Source: Asterias amurensis (taxonomy: Eukaryota; Echinodermata; Asteroidea; Forcipulatida; Asteriidae). From it: a stretch of DNA of 64,000 nucleotides. The notes under the pieces are model-generated. The model ran no database searches. It had not been told where the DNA came from and saw only the letters and a list, made by a program, of their open reading frames with translations. Each line of letters begins with the position of its first letter. The first letter of the stretch is position 1. Shown piece by piece: positions 26,449 to 37,774 of this stretch. Where the stretch lies: the NCBI RefSeq assembly GCF_032118995.1, contig NC_092667.1:2286931-2350930 (forward strand), written 5' to 3'. The position numbers and the translations under genes were made by a program.

Positions 26449-27951
26449 ATGGACCTCATGTTTTCTCACAACACATCCTTAATTATCGGTGTCGTATTCC
26501 ACTTTTTGGAGCGAATTCAGTCGACGAAACCACCGAAAGATGATATGGGTGAGTAAACTATTACTTATAGCATCTCAAGAAGACATCACAGAGTGAATAT
26601 GTGTTTTAAAAAGCAGTAAAAATTTAAGCAAAATTTATGCTCTGCTGTTTACAAGTCGAGGCGGTGTTTTTGAAGCACACACGTGGTGTGAAATTGAGTC
26701 CAGCCCCCGCGCCGCGGCCGGTCGCACAAAAAAAAAACGACAACCAACGAAGACTGACGAAAACTGCCGACAACAATTTTAAATGCGCTTAAAAACATAA
26801 ACAAACCATTAACTATGTATGTGGAAGAGTCACATGTTTCTATATTTTATCACCTTCAACTTGATCTGTTGGAAAAAGGTGTATTTTTAAATGTAAATTA
26901 ATAAAATAAAAAAAATGAAATCTGAGTTTTTTTTTACCCGGAACTTGTTGTCGCTACTACTATTAATTTGTTAGAATTTAGAGTGCCATCCATGATTTTT
27001 TTGGGTTGAATTGAACTGTACCTGGACGATACCATTGCAATGGGTAAATCCAAATGGGCTTAGTTGTGTTTTTCTCATTTTTAAAATTGTATTTATACTG
27101 GGTTACAATAGGGCCTACATTAGGAAAAGTTTCCGTATGGCGCCACCACTTTTTCATTCGAAAAAAAATAATATAGTATCTAATTTACCTGATTGATATA
27201 TCCCTTTTGTAAAAATGAGTGAAAAAGTGGTGGCGCCATACGGAAAGTTATCCCTACATTATGTTATCTTTTTTTCCCTCTTTTTTGATTTTTTTTTTAA
27301 TTAAATATTTGGTTGCATCATTGATGGTGACATTCATCTTGCATTTTATAAAATACTTGCCATTGTTATTATCCCAGCATGACTTCATGGGCAGACTGAA
27401 TTCACGTATTCATACAGACAGAATTGTGGCAATTCAAGGGTGCAAAACATGGAATCAAAATTTGATTAAAATGCTGGACTTACCCCCTTGTGATTTTTTC
27501 CCGATTTTAGGCTCAAATTTGATAAACCTGCTGGACTAAGGCCTACCCCTTGTGATTTTTTCAATTTAAGGCCTACATTTGAAAGTGGTTGCCTTGCTTA
27601 ATTTATCCTTACAGTACAATGTTAATTGCTAAGAAAAGTGTTGATACAAATCATTTTGACAACTCGTCTTTAGATGAATCTTGGTGCTTGTGAAATCGTC
27701 TTACAACAATGGGATAACCTTTTTACAAAAAGGAATATCTCATTGAGGTAAACTACATGTAGATACTATAATATTTTATATCAAATACAAAAGTGGTGGC
27801 GACATACAAAAACTTTTCCTTTTCTTCTCCAGAAGTAATCCAGACAGAGATTGTCCGATCTTCAATCACGGTGTCTTTCCATCACACTGAGCAGAGATGT
27901 CTCAATCTATCAAAGTTGAAGTATCGAAGGCTCTCCAGCAATCTGCTTTGA
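26449..27951 (+). CDS. Possible 72-residue two-exon protein
   Basis: An ATG at 26449 opens a 100-nt frame ending at a good donor (GGTGAGTAA at 26548). Joined to the acceptor TTCTCCAG at 27832, it stays open to TGA at 27949-27951. The peptide starts MDLMFSHNTSLIIGVVF, a possible membrane anchor, and has a basic C-terminal half (LSKLKYRRLSS). No family is recognised. The second exon belongs to the repeated-exon series described separately. It could equally be a chance frame in a non-coding transcript. Confidence 0.28.
27125..27250. mobile_element. Foldback element with GTATGGCGCCACCAC arms
   Basis: CTTTCCGTATGGCGCCACCA-type arms pair across a 75-bp AT-rich loop. Single diverged arms are at 27790-27830 and 43050-43078. 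Confidence 0.68.
27455..27585. repeat. Two isolated units of the 55-bp repeat, reverse orientation
   Basis: GGACTTACCCCCTTGTGATT and CTGCTGGACTAAGG, CTACCCCTTGTGATTTTTTC are the reverse of the unit in the 41335-42705 array, 14 kb away. Confidence 0.7.
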
Positions 27952-28165
27952 CTACTCAATCAACGTCATGACTACCAGGTACGATACACAATACTATTTC
28001 CATATTGAACCAGCATGTATTTGAAAAATTTGCATGCCTCAATGAACAGACTTCAGAACAGATTGTCTAGAAACAATGATAAGCGTTTTGAGACGCCCGC
28101 TATGCACAAACTAGTTATTATTGTCAAGTTGATGATGAGTCAATTGTGTTTCATGTTGGAGTTCT

Positions 28166-28333
28166 GGGCCCAATTTCATAGAGCTGCTTAAGTAGACAAT
28201 GTTGCTGAACCGTTTTCTGCTTAGCATAAATGAGCAGGATACCAGTCACAAACATGGTACCATATTCTGAAAATCTTAATTTTGTTGTGCATAGCTACTT
28301 TTTGTGCTTAAGCAGCTCTATGAAATTGGGCCC
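28166..28333. mobile_element. Foldback family D, copy 4
   Basis: GGGCCCAATTTCATAGAGCTGC and GCAGCTCTATGAAATTGGGCC are perfect inverted ends of about 21 bp. Confidence 0.78.
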
Positions 28334-28939
28334 TGGACTTTATAGTGCACAAAGAAGACGTTGAGTTTCATTCTTATTCCTGTTTTCCATCTACAGATCA
28401 TAGTGAGCTGAGTCTCTGTTTGTCAAACTGAGCAGAGGAACTGTTTCCAAGATGTCGTTATTGAAGCCCTGGAGACCGTCCAGCAAGCTTTGACAACTCT
28501 GTCAATTTCATGTGTACAGGTACGACATGCCCCTGGTCTCTGCCTTAGTGCCCTTGGAATGCTAAAGTTTAAATTTACAGTTTCCTTATAGGGTGCCCAA
28601 ATGCCTTGGTGCCCTTGCCTTTTGCGACCTCCGGATTAACAAGCCATCAATCTATCATCTGAACTATCTAGCTTCAATGTTGGTGGTTTTCCTATTTTGT
28701 CAATAACTTTGTTCAAACTTTTGGGGGTCCCAGTTAGAAGCCATCCAACCTACAACTGCTGTGTAGCCAGAGATCACACGCGAATTTAAAATTCAAAGTG
28801 GGAAGTGGCAGAAGAGGGATCACCTTAAGGGGATGCAGCATCTTTAAAAATCAAGGAATAAGGGAAACTAATGACTGGGTAAATTTAAAACAATTTTTGA
28901 TTAAATAAAGAAAAACTGACACAAGCAGGACTTGAATCA

Positions 28940-29092
28940 AGGTCCAGTTTCAAAAAAGCCTGTAGCACGAGACCTTGCTATAAGCACAGAAAAATACTGC
29001 TTAACAGAAACAGGTTACCAATCAACATTATGTTTACATTGACGTGACTGGTGCCCTACTCCATTTTTACGAGCAAATTTTTCTGCTTTGAA
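28940..29092. mobile_element. Foldback family D, copy 5, diverged
   Basis: GGTCCAGTTTCAAAAAAGCC and ACAGGTTACCAATCAACATT match the family; the right end is eroded near TTTTTCTGCTTTGAAC. Confidence 0.5.
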
Positions 29093-29611
29093 CTCTAGCT
29101 GGTACCTCCAGATTGACCAGCCTATGAGGTGATCCCTCTGCTGCCGCTTCCCAAGTCTTATCGTAAAGTTGGTTGTTATCCCTTCACTGGCTATACAGCA
29201 GTTAAATCGACTTTACTCTTTAAAATCTCTGAATGGCTGTATTGTTTGTATGTTCAACTTTTGTCTTCCCTTCTTTTCATTTATTCAGATCAACTAACGA
29301 CAGAGAGTGTCGGATTTGAGCACACATCACCCCAATCTACGCCACACCGTCTACGATGTCCAGCCCTTGAAGAGCAGTGCTAACAAGCAGAAGAAGAAGA
29401 CTCTCAATCAACCTTATCGCAGGTACGCCTACTACATAATTATACATTGATTCAATCACTCCAACGGCTTCCACCAGACGTTTGTGATGGCTTTTTGAAT
29501 GTTCCTGTCCAGCATGCAATTGCCTATGTCCTCATAGGTCAGGTTGGACCCTTTTTGATAGTGATATTAAAGCTATATATTTCTAAGGAAAAATTTTAAC
29601 TACTTTAAGTG

Positions 29612-29752
29612 GAGTCGATTTTACAAAACTCTTCCTAACTTAGGACTAGTCCTAGGCAATGCTAAGAGAGAGGACTAATTTTAATTAAGACCCAATACTA
29701 GTCCTAACTTCAGATAAGACTAGTCCTAACTCTTTGTGAAAACGACCCCTGG
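29612..29752. mobile_element. Foldback family E, copy 3
   Basis: GTCGATTTTACAAAACTC and GTCCTAACTCTTTGTGAAAACGACC with inner GGACTAGTCCTAGGCAATGC. Confidence 0.68.
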
Positions 29753-30355
29753 TCCCTTATTGGCTAGCAATAATCCTTTGCAGTCTAAAGCTGGCCTCGG
29801 GTCAACCAAAAGTTGGCGACTGACTTTTCTTGATCACACTGCGCCTGCGCTAAGACCATCGCGATCTTTTTGGTCGGCGATTATCTCGACCTGAGCGTAA
29901 CTGTGATGATTTTATGACAATCTGAAACAGTCGCAGCTCGAAAAAGTCAACAAGAGTAGAACAATTGCAATTTGTACGACGTGATCCTGATGGTCGGGAA
30001 CCAATCGCAGGCCACGATTTCTCACTTGTTGTGACCTTGAGCATATTTTGTCTGCCCGTTGCCACTGGTTTGTTGCGAGCGCAAAAAAATCGTAGGTCGA
30101 CCTGAGGACAGTTTCTTATGAAACATGATCACAAATTGGGGGCATATTTTGCATTGCCGATCGAGTGGTGATTGCTATCTCAACAAAGCTGTTAAAACTT
30201 GATCTTGTTCTTTTTATGTTTTCTTCTGCAGATCAGGATCTGGAAAGAGAGTGTCGACGAACCTTAACAAGGAGTTGCCCGATCACCGGAAGAGATGCAC
30301 CACCTTTTTAAGTATTTTGTATTTATTTGTATATTATAGGGATAGTTAGAATTAA

Positions 30356-30875
30356 TTGTGTGGTAAGTTGCTCACACTTTCTGTTGTGTGGTGAATTGCT
30401 CCCCCTTTTTGTTGTGTGGTGAATTGCTCACACTTTCCGATGTGTGGTGAATCGCTCACATTTTCCCTTGTGTGGTGAATTGCTCACACTTTCCGATGTG
30501 TGGTGAATTGCTCACACTTATTGTTGTGTGGTGAATTGCTCACATTTTGCCCTGTCTGGTGAATTGCTCACACTTTCCGTTGTGTGACGAGTTACTCACA
30601 CTTTCCGATGTGTGGTGAATTGCTCACACTTATTGTTGTGTGGTGAATTGCTCACATTTTGCCCTGTCTGGTGAATTGCTCACACTTTCCCTTGTGTGAC
30701 GAGTTACTCACACTTTCCGATATGTGGTGAATTGCTCACACTTATTGTTGTGTGGTGAATTGCTCACATTTTGCCCTGTCTGGTGAATTGCTCACACTTT
30801 CCGTTGTGTAGTGAATCACTCACACTTCCCTTTATGTCGCTGATGAATTAACCATACTTCCCTTGTGTGGTGAAT
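30356..30875. repeat. Minisatellite, 28-bp unit, about 18 copies
   Basis: The unit is close to GTGTGGTGAATTGCTCACAC plus TTTCCGTT. A larger pattern of four to five units (with TTGCCCTGTCTGG) repeats within it. Confidence 0.85.
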
Positions 30876-31339
30876 CATCAAACTCACAAACTGAAACGTT
30901 GTCGAAGGCTAAATGAGAAATGTTGCTCTCACTATTCTAGCGCATTCATTAGGTCATTCCAGTTAGGCGTGTGCTGATGTATGGAGTTTGACACACTTGG
31001 TTGCCATATAGTGGAGCCGGATGGGACTTTTTTCCCCAGAGGGTATTAGATAGGCGGGGTTTTCGCCCATCTCATACATCAGCGGTTAGCAGCCATGCAA
31101 CACCTCATTTTTATGGTTTTGGTTTTCTACACCATTGAAAAGAATATAAAAACCACAGTACAAAATCTTGCTGTGCCTGATTTCTGGAAATGTAATTTTG
31201 TTATATCAAAACACAGAGTTGCATGCCTGAAATAGGAGACATTTTAGTGTCTAATTTTTAGAAGTCAAACAAAATTTGACTAAATATTTCCTGTTTTTTG
31301 ATTATGTCATTGAATATTTTTGTAGATTAGTCGACATTT

Positions 31340-32035
31340 TAGTGTGTGTCACACTTCGTTTGTGTAGTGAGTAACTGACACTTTCCCCTGTGTTACTCTG
31401 AGTTGCTCACACTTCCTTTGTGTAATGAGTAATAGACACTTTCCCTTGTGTTACTCTGAGTTGCTCACACTTCCTTTGTGTAATGAGTAACTGACACTTT
31501 CCCTTGTGTTACTCTGAGTTGCTCACACTTCCTTTGTGTAGTGAGTATCGGACACTCTCCCTTGTGTTACTCTGAGTTGCTCACACTTCCTTTGTATGTT
31601 GAGTAAGTTACAGAAACATCCCCTTGTGTTCTCTGAGTTGCTCACACTTCCTTTGTGTAAGGAGTAACTGACACTCTCCCTTGTGTTACTCTGAGTTGCT
31701 CACACTTTCTTTGTGTAATGAGTACTTGATGTTACTCTGAGTTGCTCACACTTCATTTGTGTAATGAGTAGCTGACACTTACCCTTGTGTTACTCTGAGT
31801 TGCTCTGAGTTGCTCACACTTCCTTTGTGTATTGAGTATCTGACACTTTCCCTTGTGTTATACTCTGAGTTGCTCACATTTCCTTTGTGTAGTGAGTATC
31901 TGACACTTTCCCTTGTGTAGTACTCTGAGTTGCTCACACTTTCTCCGGCAGTGAGTAACACTTTCTCTTGTGTTGTTGCTCACTTTTACCTACTCTGATT
32001 TGTATTTAGGTTTATGCACACTTCCCCCTGTGTGC
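31340..32035. repeat. Minisatellite, about 57-bp unit, about 11 copies
   Basis: CTCTGAGTTGCTCACACTTC, CTTTGTGTAATGAGTAACTG and ACACTTTCCCTTGTGTTA recur. Half-units resemble the 28-bp unit of the previous array. Confidence 0.82.
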
Positions 32036-32129
32036 AAAATTACTTAGTTTTCCACTTTAGTTTATTAAGATCCATCCTTTTCACACTCAAAGATATATGA
32101 TTCAGAAACGTACGCCAAATTCACCAAAG

Positions 32130-32400
32130 AAAAGCTTCCCTTGCAGATAATCAGGGCACTCTGATTGTCTTCTTGGGAAACAGTTTTACCAGTCAGAGAG
32201 CACTCTGATTGAAACTGTTAAAAGAAATTTTAAACAAAACCCTTGCAGAGATTTTGGATAAATATAATTGATCCCTAGTTTCCCTTGCGGATAATCAGGG
32301 CACTCTGATTGTCTTTTTGGGAGACAGTTTTTACTAGTGAGAAGGCACTCAAGCTGATGCTTGAAATATTTAACTAAACCTTGCAGAACTTTTGGACCTA
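32130..32400. repeat. Tandem duplication, about 140 bp
   Basis: TTCCCTTGCAGATAATCAGG and AGGGCACTCTGATTGTCTTC at 32136 recur at about 32280 with nearby GGAAACAGTTTTAC or GAGACAGTTTTTAC. Confidence 0.7.
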
Positions 32401-32544
32401 GATTTAAAAAAAAAAAAAATTGTTTATTTTGACAGCTTAAATAATCATTTAGACTTTAAAAGTTCTGAATCTTATGTCTTTGAATTATTTAAGTTGATTG
32501 TACGAGTTGCTCCTACCAAAATATGAGACCATTCAAAAGAGTAA

Positions 32545-32725
32545 AATTTACAAAAAGTAGTGACTTTTCTTGCAAGCGAAGCCATTGACTTTGTTTCATT
32601 GACCAAACATAAAAACAAAACTATGGAAATTTCAGTAAAATTTACAAAAAGTAATGACTTTTCTTGCCAGCGAAGCCATTAACTTTGTTTCATTTACCAA
32701 ACAATAAAACACAACTGGAAATCTC
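32545..32725. repeat. Tandem duplication, about 95 bp
   Basis: AAATTTACAAAAAGTAGTGAC, TTTTCTTGCAAGCGAAGCC and ACTTTGTTTCATTGACC are repeated once with few changes. Confidence 0.7.
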
Positions 32726-33023
32726 AGTATCTTGCACAGATATGGAAATTTCTATCAAAAAGAATTGCAAATTCATTACTTTTAAAAAAAAAAGTTTTAT
32801 GTTTATTTTTTTTTTTTTTTTGAAAGACATTTGGAATATATTTCAGAGCTTAAAAAAATAGAACAACTTGTTCATACAATTTCCTTATTTTTCTGTTTGA
32901 CGGTTGGGTTTTTATAAATGAAATTTTTAAGATTTAAAACATGGACTCATTGTGTAGGAGCAACTCATTTTGATTAATTAATGTATGTTAGGGCCTCATC
33001 CAAACCCTCTGAAAAACTCGCAG

Positions 33024-33129
33024 AGTTGTGCAAACACCTGTGCCTGTTGGTGGACCCCCTCGGCTGCCTGGAACAAGTGTTGGTCCTGCGGGCCCGGGTG
33101 CAATGGAGGGTATGTTCTCTGTTCACTGA
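33024..33129 (+). pseudogene. Coding fragment with C-terminal VVQTPVPVGGPPR motif, left copy
   Basis: After a GCAG acceptor-like site, a frame encodes 34 residues (VVQTPVPVGGPPRLPGT, ending GAMEGMFSVH) and a TGA. The copy at 37198-37303 on the other strand has the same length, frame and stop position. Third-position changes in shared codons hint at past selection on protein. The family is not recognised and no upstream exon was found, so it is listed as a probable gene fragment. Confidence 0.45.
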
Positions 33130-33365
33130 AGTTCAATTTGATGCACAACTAGTGTTCTCCTTCAATGTTGTAATGCCTTACAAAATTTGACGAGCTAGAG
33201 CGAGCATTTCTGGAAGCATGCATTCTTACTAGGGCCTGAGCTGGAAGGTAGTGGTTGGTCCCTAAAACGTTCTGGTCGGCAAGATCTCTCAAGACGTCGG
33301 GATGAGGGCCCCTTATAATTTAGCCTTTTGTTGGTCACGTCATTCTTTTGTTTTTGAGTAAACAG

Positions 33366-33540
33366 GTTTGTACTGGGGATCCTTCGCGATCATCAAAGGT
33401 GCCTTGAGATGTCTTTGCTTGAGCTAACGGAATCTGGACTTGGTGGATGTTGAGGACTTCTATTCAGTTGATGATATGAGGGCTGGAGAAACATCTTCTG
33501 CTTGGTCATGCCACTTCACACGAAAAATATCTAGTAAGAA
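33366..33540 (+). pseudogene. Decayed left copy of the FYPDDD-type coding segment
   Basis: Follows an AAACAG acceptor-like site and matches the reverse strand of 36880-37040 over roughly 100 bases. The readable part gives VEDFYSVDDMRAGETSS against DNDFYPDDDVLVGETSS in the right copy. This copy looks broken. Confidence 0.4.
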
Positions 33541-33689
33541 CACCCATTTTATTGCCTTTTGATACCAAAGATGACATTGGATTCCTATTACTTGTAGTTG
33601 CTTTGAATTGGTTGGTTTTAGAAGAGGTCAAGGTTCAGTTCTAAGTCAAGGTTGTCAGGGTCTGATCGTGTTGCGCTCCACTTTCAAAT

Positions 33690-36520
33690 GTGTTTTGATT
33701 TACCCATATACTTCCCTGGTGTGGTTTATTCTCTACACTTTCGCATGTGTTTTGAATTACCCATACTGGTGTGGGTTTTTTTCTACACTTTCACATGTGT
33801 TTTGAATTACCCATACTTCCCCTGGTATTGCTTATTCTCTACACTTTCACCTGTGTCTTGAATTACCCATACTTCCACTGGTGTGGTTTATTCTCTACAC
33901 TTTCACATGTGTTTTGAATTACCCATACTTCCACTGGTGTGGTTTATTCTCTACACTTTCACATGTGTTTTGAATTACCCATACTTCCCCTGGTGTGGTT
34001 TATTCTCTACACTTTCACATGTGTTTTGAATTACCCATACTTCCCCTGGTGTGGCCTATTCTCTACACTTTCACGTGTGTTTGAATTTACCCACAATCCC
34101 CCTCGTCTTGCGTATTCTCTCCACTTGCTCATGTGTTTTGAATTACCCATACTTCCCCTTGTGTTGCGTATTCTCTACACTTTCAAATGTGTTTGGAATT
34201 GCCCATAAATTCTGTGGGGTTGTGTATTCTGTACACTTTCTTATGTGTGGCGAATTACCCATAATTCCCTGTGTGGTTCATTCTCTACACATTCAACTGT
34301 GTTTTGAATTACCCATACTTCCCCTGGTGTTGTGTATAATCTCTACACGTGTTGCGTATTCTGAACACTTTCACATGTGTGGTTTATTTTTCCACACTTT
34401 CACATGTGTGACGAATTACCCATAATACCCTGGGGTGGTTTATTCTACACACTTTCACATGTGTGACGAATTACCCATAATTCCCTGGAGTGGTTTATTT
34501 TTCCACACTTTCACATGTGTGACGAATTACCCATAATTCCCTGGAGTGATTTGTTCTCCACACTTTCAGTTGTGTGACGAATTACCCAAAATTCCCTGGA
34601 GTGGTTTATTTTTCCACACTTCCACATGTGTGACAAATTACCCATAATACCATGGATATTATGGGTAGTTCGTTTGGTGTATTTTCACTTTCACATGTGT
34701 TTTGAATTACCCATACTTCCCCTGGTATTGTGTATTCTCTACACTTTCACATACTTGTTTGTTGATTAACCCTTACAATTATAAGAATAGCAATAAATTT
34801 CAGTCACAACAATGGTCAAAAAAGTTCACAGTCTTCACCAAAAGTGACATGTGGTGTGAATTACCCGTACTTTCCCTCGTGTGGTTTATCCACTACACGT
34901 TCATAGTGGTGAAATACCCATAATTCCCCTGGTTATGTTTATTCTCTACACTTTCACATGTGTTTTGAACTACCCATACTTCCCCGATGTTGCATGTTCT
35001 CTACACATTCACATGTGTTTTGAACTACGCATACTTCGCCTTGTGGTTTATTCTCTGCACTTTCACATGCATGGTAAATTACCCATACTTCCCCTGGTGT
35101 TGCGTATATTCTCTACACTTTCACTTGTGTTTTGAATTACCCATACTTCCCCTGGTGTTGCGTATTCTCCACACTATCACCTGTGTTTGGACTGCACCTA
35201 TGTTGCCTATTACCCATAATTCCCCTGGTGTGGTTTACTCTCTACACTTTCACATGTGTTTTGAATTACCCATACTTCCCCTGTGGTTGCGAATTCTCCA
35301 CACTTTCACCTGTGTTTTGAATTACCCATACTTCCCCTGATGTTGCGTATTCTCCACACTTTCACCTGTGTTTTGAATGCACCTGTGTGGCTTATATTCT
35401 CTACACTTTCACGTGTGTTTGAATTTACCCTCAATTCCCCTGGTGTTGCGTATTCTCTGTTTTGTAGTACCCATGGCACTTCCTCTGGTGTTGCGTATTC
35501 TTCACACTTTCACCTGTGTTTTGAATTTACCCGCGTGGCGTATATACTCTACACTTTCACATGTGTTTGAATTTACCCACAGTTCCCCTGGTGTTGCGTA
35601 TTCTCTCCACTTTTACCCGTGTTTTGAATTACCCATACTTCCCCTGGTGTTGCGTATTCTCTCCACTTTTACCCGTGTTTTGAATTACCCATGCTTCCCC
35701 TGGTGTTGCGTATTCTCTCCACTTTTATCCGTGTTTGAATTACCAATACTTCCCCTGATGTTGCGTATTCTCTACACTTTCACGTGTGTTTTGAATTACC
35801 CATACTTCCCCTGGTGTTGCGTATTCTCTTCACTTTCACATGTGTTTTGAATTACCAATACTTCCCCTGATGTTGCGTATTCTCTACACTTTCACATGTG
35901 TTTTGAATTACCCATACTTCCCCTGGTGTTGCGTATTCTCTTCACTTTCACATGTGTTTTGAATTACCAATACTTCCCCTGATGTTGCGTATTCTCTACA
36001 CTTTCACATGTGTTTTGAATTACCCATACTTCCCCTGGTGTTGCGTATTCTCTTCACTTTCACATGTGTTTTGAATTACCAATACTTCCCCTGATGTTGC
36101 GTATTCTTCACACTTTCACCTGTGTTTTGAATTTACCCGCGTGATATACTCTACACTTTCACACGTGTTTGAATTTACCCACAATTCCCCTGGTGTTGCG
36201 TATTTTCTATACTTTCACCTGTGTTTTTAATTTACCCATGTGGCGTATATACTATACACTTTCACATGTGTCTGAATTTACCCACAATTCCCCTGGTGTT
36301 GCGTATTTTCTGCACTTTCACCCATATGTTTTTAATTTACCCGTGTGGCGTTTTTTCTCGACACTTTCACCTGTGTTTTGAATGCAGCCGTGTGGCGTAT
36401 ATTCTCTACACTTGTTTTGAATGCAGCCGTGTGGCGTATATTCTCTACACTTTCACGTGTCTGAATTTACCCACAATTCCCCTGGTGTGGTGCGTTCTCT
36501 ACACTTTCACATGTAGTGAA
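33690..36520. repeat. Minisatellite, 56-bp unit built of two 28-bp halves, about 45-50 copies
   Basis: Each unit joins GTGTTTTGAATTACCCATAC plus TTCCCCTG with GTGTTGCGTATTCTCTACAC plus TTTCACAT. Blocks of longer period (35640-36120) show recent amplification. The AT-rich piece 34745-34850 is an insertion. Open frames across it follow from the unit and not from coding. Confidence 0.88.
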
Positions 36521-36819
36521 GTACCCATACTTCTTGCTTGTTGATTAAATTTAAAAAACATAGTTTATTTTAGTTGTTATGGTCAAAGTCAGTCTTTGTA
36601 GAAGTTCTATAAATCCAATGTCATCTTTGTTTTCATTTATTGGCAAACAAATAGTGAGAAAATGTCACTATTCAGCTTACTCAAAACTGTTCAAAAATAG
36701 TACGATGTTAGCGTCAACACGACAAGCATTTTACTCAAAGCTTTTGGTACAAGTCATGTGTTTAACACTCGCCAACTTTGTTTTAAATCAAAGTTAGCTG
36801 AAAACAAGTTCACCTGTAG

Positions 36820-37065
36820 TCATTTTGTGAGTTGATTACATCTGAACGTCCAAACAGCAGCCCCATGAAAAGCAAGGGGGAAATTAGTGGCCATTGCAGA
36901 ACTTGTTTCTCCGACCAGCACATCATCATCTGGATAGAAGTCGTTATCATCTGTCGAGTTAGGATCCCATTCGAACAAGCGTCGACAACTCTTAGCACCA
37001 CCAGTTCGGCTTGGTTGCAAGACAACAATCGGTGAAATCTTTGGCCCTTGAGGGCACCAGTTCAT
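36820..37065 (-). CDS. Right copy of an unrecognised coding segment (81 residues)
   Basis: The frame reads MNWCPQGPKISPIVVLQPS, then GGAKSCRRLFEWDPN and DDNDFYPDDDVLVGETSS, with good codon texture and acidic runs. It is homologous to 33366-33540 in inverted orientation. It could be an exon of an unknown gene or part of an unclassified mobile element. No product can be named. Confidence 0.35.
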   Translation of the reverse strand: MNWCPQGPKISPIVVLQPSRTGGAKSCRRLFEWDPNSTDDNDFYPDDDVLVGETSSAMATNFPLAFHGAAVWTFRCNQLTK

Positions 37066-37197
37066 TTAAGCAAGCAACAACTACCTTCTGCTCAACGCTT
37101 GCATTTAAAACACAGTGCAAAATTGCGTCTAGCTTGTTTATATTTTGTGAGACATTACAACATTGAAGTAGACACTAGGAGTACATCTAATTGAACT

Positions 37198-37303
37198 TCA
37201 CTGAACAGAGCACATATCAACCATTGCACTTGGGCCTTTTAGGTCATCACGAGTTCCAGGTGGCCGAGGGGGTCCACCGACAGGCACAGGTGTTTGCACG
37301 ACT
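37198..37303 (-). CDS. Coding fragment with C-terminal VVQTPVPVGGPPR motif, right copy
   Basis: Encodes VVQTPVPVGGPPRPPGT and, after RDDLKGP, SAMVDMCSVQ and TGA: 34 residues, exactly as in the left copy at 33024-33129, with about 60 percent identity. Homology continues past the stop into 3' UTR-like DNA. The site before it is GCAG, preceded by an A-run and not a pyrimidine tract, so splicing there is uncertain. Confidence 0.42.
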
Positions 37304-37424
37304 CTGCTTTTTTTTTGGCCAAAATTTTCAATAAAAAATTGAACAGAACTCTCCTTGTAACTTGTGTTTTATTTGCATCAACCCTATCATCCCCCCCCCC
37401 CAATTCAAATATGGAAGGCCCATC

Positions 37425-37520
37425 TTATCCCGATGGAACCGACCCCCACACTATAAGGACCTATTATATAGCCCCCTACAGTGTGGGGGTGGGTTCCATC
37501 GTGTTAAGATGGACCCTCAG
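37425..37520. repeat. Hairpin-forming inverted repeat
   Basis: GATGGAACCGACCCCCACACT pairs with AGTGTGGGGGTGGGTTCCATC around a 30-nt loop, and flanking CATCTTATCC and TTAAGATGGAC extend the stem. Confidence 0.72.
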
Positions 37521-37774
37521 GCCACCATGTTTAACTACAATGCAGTTGGGTATGTATAAAGTCGCTTTTAGCTAAGTTATTTTTGCGCATATGTAATTAG
37601 GTGAAAAAAATACACACCCGTTGCTGCACTGCGTTCAAATATGGCGGCCAAGTAGACGACTCAAGTAATAATGAGATATTAGTCTTCAACTTTGGGGCAA
37701 CCAAAACTTAAATTGAATCACCCCTACAAATTAGCCTTTATTTTCGTACACACAAAACCAAACTTAAAATATTT

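Larger units (their letters stand above)
27833..30340 (+). ncRNA. Series of four homologous exon-like segments, possibly a non-coding transcript
   Basis: Segments 27833-27978, 28397-28519, 29289-29422 and 30232 to about 30340 share sequence and borders. The last three begin CAG/ATCA, and the first three end CAG/GTACG. Shared internal words include ACTGAGCAGAG, GTCCAGCAA or CTCCAGCAA, and CTTTGAC. None keeps a shared open frame, so a spliced non-coding RNA with duplicated exons is the simplest reading. The 3' end is not defined; the last segment runs toward a minisatellite. Confidence 0.4.

Noticed and set aside
33608-36544. Many plus-strand frames with LHFHMCFELPILP-type repeats
   Set aside because: They follow from the 56-bp unit; frames change from unit to unit and have no outside similarity.
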